Source: an uncultured Microbacterium sp.
GTDB lineage: Bacteria > Actinomycetota > Actinomycetes > Actinomycetales > Microbacteriaceae
Length of the DNA stretch: 18,443 nucleotides
NCBI GenBank assembly: GCA_947647645.1
Contig: CANSLE010000014.1
Coordinates: 1 to 18,443 of the forward strand
Direction: 5' to 3'
The notes under the pieces were generated by a model. It searched no databases. It saw only the letters and a program-made list of their open reading frames with translations, and was not told the DNA's origin. Below are positions 13,134 through 18,443 of this stretch, piece after piece (position 1 is the stretch's first letter; each line of letters opens with the position of its first letter). The translations under genes were made by a program, and so were the position numbers.

Positions 13134-13669
13134 CGGTCGTGCCCTTCTGGTTCGGTGGACGGGTAGTGCATCAGGAGGATCACCTCGGCGTCCGCGCCGA
13201 GCGCGACGAAGGTGTGCGCGGCGTCGCCGCGATACCGGAGGCTCTCCCCGGCGGCGAGATCGCGTTCGTCGCCGTCGACGCCGACGCGCACGCGGCCCGC
13301 GACCACGGTGACGGTCTCCTCCACGCCCGTGTGGTGCGGCTCTGAGCGCTGTCTCTGCGTCGTCACGGTCGCCCGGTACGCCTCGATCATGGTCGTTCCG
13401 CTCGTCCAGGTCGCGAGGGGGATCGCGGTCACGGAGGCGCCCGACACGGTCCGGGGTGCCTCGCCGGCATGATTCGGAATCAGGGCGCCGAGCGGGATCC
13501 GCAGTGCCGTGGACAGGGCGAAGAGGGTGTCCAGCCGCGCGCCGCGCAGACCGTTCTCGAGCTCCGAGACGGTGCCTTTGCCGATACCGCTGCGGCGCGA
13601 CAGCTCCGACAGCGACAGCCCCCGCTCTGCCCGCGCGCGCCGCAGGCGCATGGCGAGGGAGTCGTCCAT
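13130..13669 (-). CDS. XRE-family regulator with C-terminal cupin domain
   Basis: This 179-residue protein joins an N-terminal helix-turn-helix (about 8-62; LSLSELSRRSGIGKGTVSELENG) to a single cupin barrel (about 95-168; PHHTGVEETVTVVAGRVRVGV and GESLRYRGDAAHTFVAL). Such regulators bind a small ligand or metal in the cupin; this one keeps His residues at 112, 113 and 152. A near-perfect palindrome 11 bases upstream of its start is the likely operator, so autoregulation is expected. The overlapping YbaK-like gene would be controlled together with it. The ligand is unknown; links to amino-acid metabolism are only suggested by the partner gene. Confidence 0.88.
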   Translation of the reverse strand: MDDSLAMRLRRARAERGLSLSELSRRSGIGKGTVSELENGLRGARLDTLFALSTALRIPLGALIPNHAGEAPRTVSGASVTAIPLATWTSGTTMIEAYRATVTTQRQRSEPHHTGVEETVTVVAGRVRVGVDGDERDLAAGESLRYRGDAAHTFVALGADAEVILLMHYPSTEPEGHDR

Positions 13670-13679
13670 CGTTCATCCA

Positions 13680-13701
13680 ATCGTTCTGATAACAGAACGA
13701 T
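13680..13701. promoter_or_regulatory. 22-bp operator upstream of the XRE-cupin gene
   Basis: The arms atcgttctg (13680-13688) and cagaacgat (13693-13701) are perfect 9-bp inverted repeats around the 4-base centre ataa. The site starts 11 bases upstream of the regulator's ATG and would overlap a minus-strand -10-like TGTTAT (13694-13689). It is the strongest palindrome in this part of the window and fits a dimeric XRE regulator controlling itself. Confidence 0.75.
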
Positions 13702-13739
13702 ATCAGGGTTGGAAGGATGCCGAGCGCGCTCGCCGGCGG

Positions 13740-14342
13740 CTACATCCGTTCCAGCGGGTTGGCGGCGAGCTTGGCGACGATGCCGTCGTCAACCAGACGC
13801 CGGGCGGCCGTGTCGGGCTTGCGCGCGGCTTGGTCCGCGACGCACGCACCGAACTCCGCCGCCAATCGCCCGCGGGGGTACACCGCGAGCACCTCGCGCA
13901 CGAACGACCCCGGAAGGGCGTCGGACCGCGCACCGGAGATGTCGAGGCCCGTGGCGACGTCGAGGAGATAGCCCTCGGCATCCATCGCCGGGTCGACCCG
14001 TGGCCAGTTGTGCCGCACGATGACCTCGAGCACCCGGGTGCGTCGCTCGGCGAGCCAGCCGGCCCCCGCGGTGAGCGCGACGCCCACGTGGCCGCCGGCG
14101 TGCTCGTACGAGACGGTGTGGTTGTCGAACTCGGCCACCGTGCCGATGTCGTGCAGCACCGCCGCGACGTAGAGCAGCTCGTGGTCCACCTCGGCGATGC
14201 CGTCGACGCGCGCGAACGCTTCGGCCCAGAGCCAGGAGCGCAGGGCGTGGGCCGTGATCGCGGGCGACTGGTACTGGCGGGCGAGCTCGAGGGCTCCTCG
14301 CGCCGCGAGGGTGTCGGGCGCGCGGACGTCGGTGAGGCGCAT
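13740..14342 (-). CDS. HD-domain metal-dependent hydrolase of unknown substrate
   Basis: This 200-residue protein belongs to the HD superfamily. The likely metal ligands are His32 (ITAHALRSWLWAEAF), the His64-Asp65 doublet in VAAVLHDIG, and His81/His85 (SYEHAGGHVG). The pattern resembles cyanamide hydratase-like and other small stand-alone HD enzymes rather than nucleotide cyclic-diester phosphodiesterases, but the substrate cannot be assigned. The ATG at 14342 is chosen because homologous sequence begins there; GGGA close to the ATG is a weak ribosome site. It lies upstream of the XRE-cupin gene on the same strand with a 70-base gap containing that gene's operator, so it is probably a separate transcription unit. 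Confidence 0.75.
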   Translation of the reverse strand: MRLTDVRAPDTLAARGALELARQYQSPAITAHALRSWLWAEAFARVDGIAEVDHELLYVAAVLHDIGTVAEFDNHTVSYEHAGGHVGVALTAGAGWLAERRTRVLEVIVRHNWPRVDPAMDAEGYLLDVATGLDISGARSDALPGSFVREVLAVYPRGRLAAEFGACVADQAARKPDTAARRLVDDGIVAKLAANPLERM

Positions 14343-14542
14343 GTTCCCAGTCTCGTGGCAGGCAGGTCGGGGCCGCATACCGGGGCCGCCGAGCCTCGTC
14401 GCATTTCTGCCAGATCGCGTCTTGGCGCTGACCTGCGTCCACCGGAACTCACAGCCGGCATCCAGCCTGGCGGGACCAAATCGGGCGCATCCTCTGTTTG
14501 ATCAGGTGACGCCGCAGCCAGTGGTGTCGCAGAGGGGACATC
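14343..14542. other. Intergenic region between divergent HD and msrB genes
   Basis: These 200 bases are the longest gene-free stretch in the window. They should hold the promoters of both flanking genes. I found no convincing -35/-10 pair, palindrome or hairpin in them apart from the msrB ribosome site (gagggg, about 14532). Confidence 0.6.
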
Positions 14543-15022
14543 ATGTCGAAGGACTACCGCAAGACCTCCGAGGCGCTCGGCCGCCTTACCGAGCAGCAGT
14601 ACGCCGTGACGCAGGACGAGGGCACCGAGCCCCCGTTCCGCAACGCCTACTGGGACCTGCACGACGACGGCATCTACGTCGACGTCGTCTCGGGCCAGCC
14701 CCTGTTCTCATCGACCGACAAGTTCGACAGCGGCACCGGGTGGCCGAGCTTCACCCGCCCCATCCAGCCGGATGCCGTGGTCACGAAGACCGACCGCACG
14801 CTCTGGATGACGCGCACCGAGGTGCGCTCGGCGGGCGCCGGGAGTCACCTCGGTCACGTGTTCGACGACGGCCCTCGCGCCGAGGGTGGCATGCGCTACT
14901 GCATGAACTCGGCCGCGCTGAGGTTCGTCCCCGTCGAAGAGCTCGCCGCCCAGGGCTACGGTGAGTATCTCGACCTTTTCCCCGCCCCCGACAGCCCCAC
15001 TTCCGAGGAGGATGCAGCATGA
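14543..15022 (+). CDS. msrB: Peptide-methionine (R)-S-oxide reductase, single-cysteine form
   Basis: This 159-residue enzyme reduces R-methionine sulfoxide in proteins. The core is intact: GIYVDVVSGQPLFSS, GTGWPSF (64-70), RTEVRS, GSHLGHVFDDGP and catalytic Cys120 in RYCMNSA. Cys120 is the only cysteine. The two CxxC zinc pairs are replaced, as in the Neisseria-type MsrB domain, and the usual resolving cysteine position (GCGWPSF) is Thr65. The sulfenic acid formed in catalysis must therefore be reduced directly by an outside thiol, for example thioredoxin or mycothiol/mycoredoxin. GAGGGG precedes the ATG. Its stop overlaps the msrA start. Confidence 0.93.
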   Translation: MSKDYRKTSEALGRLTEQQYAVTQDEGTEPPFRNAYWDLHDDGIYVDVVSGQPLFSSTDKFDSGTGWPSFTRPIQPDAVVTKTDRTLWMTRTEVRSAGAGSHLGHVFDDGPRAEGGMRYCMNSAALRFVPVEELAAQGYGEYLDLFPAPDSPTSEEDAA

Positions 15023-15567
15023 CCAGCGGACCGAGCGACACCGGCGCCGTCAACCAGCCCACCGGCACCGAGACCGCGGTCCTCGCGGGCGGGTGCTTCT
15101 GGGGCATGGAGGACCTGATCCGCCGCCAGCCGGGGGTCATCAGCACCCGGGTCGGATATACCGGCGGACAGAACGACCATGCGACCTACCGCCACCACCC
15201 CGGCCATGCCGAGGCCGTCGAGATCGTGTTCGACCCGAACGCGACGAGCTACCGCGACATCCTGGCGTTCTTCTTCCAGATCCACGATCCGTCGACGCTG
15301 AACCGCCAGGGCAACGACATCGGCACGAGCTACCGGTCGGCGATCTTCCCGGTCAGCCCCGAGCAGGAGCACGTCGCGCGCGAGACCATCGCCGACGTCG
15401 ATGCATCGGGACTGTGGCCGGCGCCGGCCGTGACCACGATCGAGCCGCTGGGCCTGTTCTGGGAGGCGGAGCCGGAGCACCAGGACTACCTGCTGCGCTA
15501 CCCCAACGGCTACACCTGCCACTTCCCGCGTGCGGGGTGGGTGCTGCCGTCCCGCGCCGACGCCTGA
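15019..15567 (+). CDS. msrA: Peptide-methionine (S)-S-oxide reductase
   Basis: This 182-residue enzyme reduces S-methionine sulfoxide and complements MsrB stereochemically. The catalytic motif GGCFWGMED carries Cys26; further family motifs are GYTGG, YRHHPGHAEAVEIVFDP, FFFQIHDPSTLNRQGNDIGTSYRSAIF, and a second cysteine, Cys167, in GYTCHFP that probably resolves the disulfide. The ATGA overlap with msrB gives a two-gene repair operon making both isomer-specific enzymes from one message. A stem-loop follows 16 bases after the stop. Confidence 0.95.
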   Translation: MTSGPSDTGAVNQPTGTETAVLAGGCFWGMEDLIRRQPGVISTRVGYTGGQNDHATYRHHPGHAEAVEIVFDPNATSYRDILAFFFQIHDPSTLNRQGNDIGTSYRSAIFPVSPEQEHVARETIADVDASGLWPAPAVTTIEPLGLFWEAEPEHQDYLLRYPNGYTCHFPRAGWVLPSRADA

Positions 15568-15583
15568 TCGACCTCGAGGTGCG

Positions 15584-15614
15584 TCCCGAAGCTGTGAAGC
15601 GCACATCTTCGGGG
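15584..15614 (+). terminator. Stem-loop after msrA
   Basis: The arms cccgaag (15585-15591) and cttcggg (15607-15613) pair perfectly; inside, tgtg (15593-15596) pairs with caca (15602-15605) beyond one mismatch, leaving a 5-base loop. A G-T pair can extend the base. No T-run follows. It probably ends the msrBA transcript before the -10 box of the next gene at 15617. Confidence 0.5.
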
Positions 15615-15616
15615 CG

Positions 15617-15622
15617 TACCGT
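15617..15622 (+). promoter_or_regulatory. -10 box of a leaderless transcript
   Basis: TACCGT lies 6 bases before the ATG at 15629, with no ribosome site other than a weak agg. The spacing equals that before the tetR gene at 10407. Confidence 0.45.
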
Positions 15623-15628
15623 CAGGTC

Positions 15629-16132
15629 ATGAGTACACAGAGCACGACGAAGAGCCCCTCCGACAGCGCCACCCTCGGCCTCGGATCGGTGCTGGCGGGC
15701 TCGCTTCCGTCGGCGCTGATGACGGCGGACGCTCCGGCTCGCTACACCGTCGAGGCGGTGTTCACCCGCCGACCGCAGCGCGAGGAGATCGTGGAGCTGC
15801 TCGGTGACGAGACCCGCGAGATCCTGATCCGCAGCGGATACCCCGCCGTCGAGCTGACGGTCTCCGATCGCCGCCTCGAGATCGCGAACACCACCCTCGA
15901 AGAGCTTCGCGACGGCCTCGGCACGGTCCTCGCCGATCGGCTCGCCGCCATCAGCGATCGCGCGCACGAACGCCGCGACGCGGCTGCGCTCCGCGACGAG
16001 AAGACCGCCGAGAGCGAGCGTGAGCGCGCCGCAGCGGTGGTCGCACTCGCCGCATCGGTCTCCTTCGCGACCGAGCCCCCGAGCGAGGAACGGATCGGTC
16101 AGTGGGCCGACGATGGCGGCCACGGTCGGTAG
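15629..16132 (+). CDS. Conserved-type hypothetical protein
   Basis: I do not recognise a family for this 167-residue protein. It has no signal peptide or membrane segment. Residues 1-25 are Ser/Thr-rich, 35-105 look like a compact alpha/beta fold (YTVEAVFTRRPQREEIVELLG, then AVELTVSDRRLEIANTTLEEL), and 105-150 form a long charged helix rich in Ala, Arg and Glu that could be a coiled coil. The reading frame has the codon bias of its neighbours and a TANNNT-N6-ATG start, so it is probably expressed. Confidence 0.7.
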   Translation: MSTQSTTKSPSDSATLGLGSVLAGSLPSALMTADAPARYTVEAVFTRRPQREEIVELLGDETREILIRSGYPAVELTVSDRRLEIANTTLEELRDGLGTVLADRLAAISDRAHERRDAAALRDEKTAESERERAAAVVALAASVSFATEPPSEERIGQWADDGGHGR

Positions 16133-16148
16133 GCCTGGCCGAGCCCCC

Positions 16149-16168
16149 GACGGCGCTTCGAGCGCGTC
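16149..16168. terminator. Hairpin between convergent genes
   Basis: The stem gac-gcgct pairs with agcgc-gtc around a tcg loop, with a single bulged G at 16152. It sits in the 37-base gap between the hypothetical gene ending at 16132 and the minus-strand gene ending at 16170, where a two-way terminator is expected. No T-run is present. Confidence 0.4.
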
Positions 16169-16169
16169 C

Positions 16170-16334
16170 CTAGGAGCGCGTGCCGCGCGAACGCTGGCGA
16201 ACGATGCCGAACACGAGCGTTCCGACGAACAGCACGATGCCGATCACGGCGAGCCACAGCAGGCCAGGGAAGGCGAAGCCGACGATGGACAGCACCGCCC
16301 AGGCGACGAGCAGGATGATGAGTACGGTCCACAT
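16170..16334 (-). CDS. Small two-helix membrane protein, 54 residues
   Basis: This short frame encodes a protein starting MWTVLIILLVAWAVLSIVG and ending in the basic tail RQRSRGTRS. Two hydrophobic stretches (about 3-20 and 25-45) separated by a short FAFPG turn would form a helical hairpin with both ends on the same side; the positive tail suggests that side is the cytoplasm. No known function. Small proteins of this form are common in actinobacteria, and I recall no specific name. TAGGGT lies 7 bases before its ATG, so it may be leaderless, although the gggggc just before the ATG could also act as a ribosome site. Confidence 0.7.
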   Translation of the reverse strand: MWTVLIILLVAWAVLSIVGFAFPGLLWLAVIGIVLFVGTLVFGIVRQRSRGTRS

Positions 16335-16341
16335 GCCCCCG

Positions 16342-16347
16342 ACCCTA
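16342..16347 (-). promoter_or_regulatory. -10 box before the small membrane protein gene
   Basis: TAGGGT on the minus strand lies 7 bases before the ATG at 16334, the same hexamer and spacing as before marR at 12137. Confidence 0.4.
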
Positions 16348-16483
16348 CGCGCCTTTTGCGGCCACGGGGTCGGATCGTCCAGCGACCATCGCCCGGGTGC
16401 GGTCAGCGCTTCCCCAGACCCGTGTGAGAAGGTGGGGCATGCTCCACTGCGGTGATGGCATACCGACCCGAGAGGAAGGTGCC

Positions 16484-16900
16484 ATGCCAGCGTGGTGGGA
16501 AGAAGTGCTTCACGTCGTGACCGGTCGTGTCAGTCGTCACGAGGATCTGCCCGATCTCCGCGGGCTCGAGACCCGGCGGGTCGCCCTCGAGAAGACGCAC
16601 TTCATCGTCGACGACCGCGAGCGGCGGGGCGATGAGCCGCGGACCTATGTGATGCGCCACGTCTCCTCGACGAGGCACGATGCGACCGCCGTGACGGTGT
16701 CGTCCAACGGGCGCGGTGTCGGCTCGCTGCCTCCCGAGGCGGCTTCATCCATCGCCCCGCTCCTGCATCGCATCGGCGGCGCCGCGATCATCAACGGTGC
16801 AGGTTCGCGTCCAGGCAGCATCCGCCTCTGGGTGGATCTCCCGACCCCCGCCGCGCTCGGCGACTTCGCCGTGCGGCTCGACGAGGCCGCCGTCGTATAG
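16484..16900 (+). CDS. Hypothetical protein, 138 residues
   Basis: I do not recognise this protein. It begins MPAWWEEVLHVVTGRVSRHEDL and lacks membrane segments. Residues 40-75 look like paired beta strands (RRVALEKTHFIVDDRE, TYVMRHVSS), and the C-terminal half is Gly/Ala/Pro-rich (GGAAIINGAGSRPGSIRLWVDL). The frame is open for 29 codons upstream, but ATG 16484 is the start because AGGAAGG lies 5 bases before it. Confidence 0.65.
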   Translation: MPAWWEEVLHVVTGRVSRHEDLPDLRGLETRRVALEKTHFIVDDRERRGDEPRTYVMRHVSSTRHDATAVTVSSNGRGVGSLPPEAASSIAPLLHRIGGAAIINGAGSRPGSIRLWVDLPTPAALGDFAVRLDEAAVV

Positions 16901-16942
16901 GACTCGTGACGTGGGGTGCCCCAGGCTGAGCCGGCGACGGAG

Positions 16943-16948
16943 CACAAT
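16943..16948 (+). promoter_or_regulatory. -10 box of a leaderless transcript
   Basis: CACAAT (4/6 to consensus) lies 6 bases before the ATG at 16955. No Shine-Dalgarno is present. Confidence 0.4.
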
Positions 16949-16954
16949 GTCCTC

Positions 16955-17347
16955 ATGGCCGAGCCCATCTGGAAAGAAGACCCCGACGAGCACGACTTCC
17001 CCGCGGCGGAGGACTACCTCCGACTCATCGCCGACCCCGACCGCGCCCGTTCTCTGGTCGAAGCGCTGCGCGTGGGGGCGACCGTCGTGAAGAAGGCGAA
17101 GGACATCCTCCGCGCGGCGGACCTGCCGCTGCTCCCGACCGACAATCCGCACGTCGCGGATGATCTCCACAAGGTGCGCGCCGGCAGGTCGCTGTCGCCG
17201 GTACTCATCGTGCACGGCGATCTCACCCGCGGTCTGCCTGCCCAGATCGCCGACGGGTATCACCGCGTCTGTGCCAGTTGGTATCTCGACGAGAACACCG
17301 AGATCCCCTGCCGCATCGTCGGACCCGACGCGACCCCCGCGGCGTGA
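16955..17347 (+). CDS. Stand-alone ParB/sulfiredoxin-like fold protein
   Basis: This 130-residue protein carries a C-terminal segment SPVLIVHGDL...QIADGYHRVCASWYLDENTEIPCRIV (81-122) that follows the ParB/Srx pattern: a hydrophobic strand, then an I-D/A-D-G-x-H-R turn (ADGYHR, 99-104), then a helix and a final strand ending in the positively charged residue before I/V. In ParB this motif binds and hydrolyses CTP or contacts phosphate. No DNA-binding domain follows, so it is not a chromosome-partition ParB. It probably acts alone as a nuclease, a nucleotide-binding protein or an adapter; which is not clear. The next gene starts 4 bases after its stop, so it is co-transcribed with the antiporter. 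Confidence 0.6.
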   Translation: MAEPIWKEDPDEHDFPAAEDYLRLIADPDRARSLVEALRVGATVVKKAKDILRAADLPLLPTDNPHVADDLHKVRAGRSLSPVLIVHGDLTRGLPAQIADGYHRVCASWYLDENTEIPCRIVGPDATPAA

Positions 17348-17351
17348 GCGC

Positions 17352-18443
17352 ATGAACCTGCAGACGCTCGCGCTCATCGGCGCGGTCGGGCTGCTCGGTC
17401 CTCTCCTGTCCGCCGGCAGTCGATGGCGGGTGCCGGTCGTGATCGGCGAGCTCGTCGCGGGCATGATCATCGGCGCGTCGGGCCTGCAGCTGGTCGATAC
17501 GACGGACCCCACGTTCAGCTTCCTCGCGACGCTCGGCTTCGGCCTCACGATGTTCGTCGCGGGAACGCACGTGCCCCTGCGCGACGCCCGACTGCGGCCG
17601 GCGCTCGGTCGAGGCGCTCTCCGCGCCATCGCGGTCGGGATCGTCGCCGCCTTCGCCGGTTGGGCTCTCGCCGCTGTGTTCGACACGGGACACGCCGCCG
17701 TCTACGCGGTCGTCATGGCGTCCTCGTCGGCGGCGCTCGTACTGCCCGCCGTGCAGCAGACGCGGCTCGGCGGCCCCCAGCTTCTGCCCACCATCGCGCA
17801 GATCGCGATCGCCGACACGGCCTGCATCGTCGCGCTGCCCCTGGCGATGGATCCGGAGCGTGCCCCCGTCGCCGCCCTCGGTGCGCTCGGCATCGCCGCC
17901 GCGGCGGTACTGCTGGCACTCGCACTGCGCTGGGCGGATCGCGAAGACCGGTGGAAGCAGCTTCGCGAGACGAGCGCCGCGCACGAGCTCGCGATCGAGC
18001 TGCGCGTCAGCCTCATCCTGGTCTGCGGGCTCGGCGCGCTCGCCACCCTGTCGCACGTCTCGGTGCTGCTGGCCGGTTTCGCCGGTGGTCTCGCCGTCGC
18101 GAGCGCGGGGGAGCCGCGGCGCCTCGCGCGGCAGCTGTTCGCGGTGACGGAGGGTCTTCTGTCGCCGCTGTACTTCGTGTGGCTGGGGGCCTCGCTGTCG
18201 CTCGGCAGTCTGGTCGAGTCGCCGGCCTACCTCGCCCTCGGGCTGCTTCTCGGGCTCGGCGCGCTGGTCGCGCACCTCGTCGGCGTGCTCCTGCGCCAGC
18301 AGTCGCTGTGGGCCGTGATCGCGGCGGCCCAGCTCGGCGTCCCGATCGCCGCCGCGACGATCGGCGCGGAGACGGGAGTGCTCACGGCGGGGGAGCAGGC
18401 CGCGCTCGTGCTCGGTGCGATCGTCACGATCGCCGCGCTCGCG
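17352..18443 (+). CDS. Cation:proton antiporter (CPA2 family), 3' truncated by window edge
   Basis: These first 364 residues come from a polytopic Na+(K+)/H+ exchanger-domain protein and continue past the window. It starts with a hydrophobic helix (LALIGAVGLLGPLLSAG), then VPVVIGELVAGMIIGASGL (27-45), the GELxAGxxxG hallmark of KefB/NapA-like proteins. The likely ion-binding aspartate is Asp155 in IAQIAIADTACIVALPL; CPA2 members often have a double acidic pair there, whereas here it is Ala-Asp, which suggests an electroneutral or K+-coupled mode. About ten hydrophobic segments are visible. It overlaps no other frame and begins 4 bases after the ParB-like stop. Whether a RCK/TrkA domain follows cannot be seen. 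Confidence 0.88.
   Translation, partial: MNLQTLALIGAVGLLGPLLSAGSRWRVPVVIGELVAGMIIGASGLQLVDTTDPTFSFLATLGFGLTMFVAGTHVPLRDARLRPALGRGALRAIAVGIVAAFAGWALAAVFDTGHAAVYAVVMASSSAALVLPAVQQTRLGGPQLLPTIAQIAIADTACIVALPLAMDPERAPVAALGALGIAAAAVLLALALRWADREDRWKQLRETSAAHELAIELRVSLILVCGLGALATLSHVSVLLAGFAGGLAVASAGEPRRLARQLFAVTEGLLSPLYFVWLGASLSLGSLVESPAYLALGLLLGLGALVAHLVGVLLRQQSLWAVIAAAQLGVPIAAATIGAETGVLTAGEQAALVLGAIVTIAALA

Noticed and set aside
16432..16447. Near-palindrome gtggggcatgctccac before the 16484 gene
   Set aside because: It has a mismatched pair, no neighbouring regulator gene and no promoter boxes placed around it.
1..18443. Possible CRISPR, insertion sequence, tRNA or phage genes
   Set aside because: No regularly spaced repeats, transposase or integrase motifs, or cloverleaf-like sequences were noticed, and base composition looks even throughout.

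Overview
The window is about 18.4 kb of very GC-rich DNA with dense, often overlapping genes (ATGA and GTGA junctions), GTG starts beside ATG, and several genes with a TANNNT box 6-7 bases before the start codon and no Shine-Dalgarno (the leaderless pattern known from actinobacteria). This style, an actinobacterial-type LeuA and the gene mix point to a high-GC actinobacterium; Microbacterium or a relative is my inference. No rRNA, tRNA, CRISPR array, insertion sequence or prophage gene was seen. The region reads as ordinary chromosome with many small regulator-target pairs.

Layout. (1) 1-4807, plus strand: end of a siderophore-binding lipoprotein gene, two FecCD-type permeases, the ATPase, and a flavin-dependent luciferase-like monooxygenase. 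The last four are joined by 4-base start/stop overlaps, giving an iron-chelate import operon that ends in an enzyme. (2) 4836-6891, minus strand: a TetR regulator followed by an MFS exporter, with a promoter and an 18-bp operator upstream. (3) 6863-9457: leuA on minus, preceded by an unannotated 15-codon leucine-rich leader peptide and alternative RNA stems (an attenuator), with a divergent FadR-type GntR regulator. (4) 9490-11087: an NmrA-like NAD(P)-binding protein divergent from a TetR regulator, with two abutting 13-bp palindromes between them. (5) 11134-12631: a zinc-free MDR oxidoreductase divergent from a MarR regulator, with two 19-bp operators 22 bp apart. (6) 12645-14342, minus: an HD-domain protein, then an XRE-cupin regulator overlapping a YbaK-like deacylase, with a near-perfect palindrome in front of the regulator. 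(7) 14543-15567, plus: msrB-msrA methionine sulfoxide repair pair. (8) 15629-18443: small conserved-type proteins of unknown function, a 54-aa membrane protein on minus, a stand-alone ParB-like protein and the start of a cation:proton antiporter that runs off the window.

The most notable items are the leuA leader, whose mutually exclusive stems fit translational attenuation by leucine; the monooxygenase translationally coupled to an Fe-chelate importer; and a third near-copy of the second TetR's operator lying on the -35 box of the first TetR-exporter promoter, which suggests cross-talk between two loci 3.5 kb apart. All function calls rest on reading motifs by eye; no database search was run.
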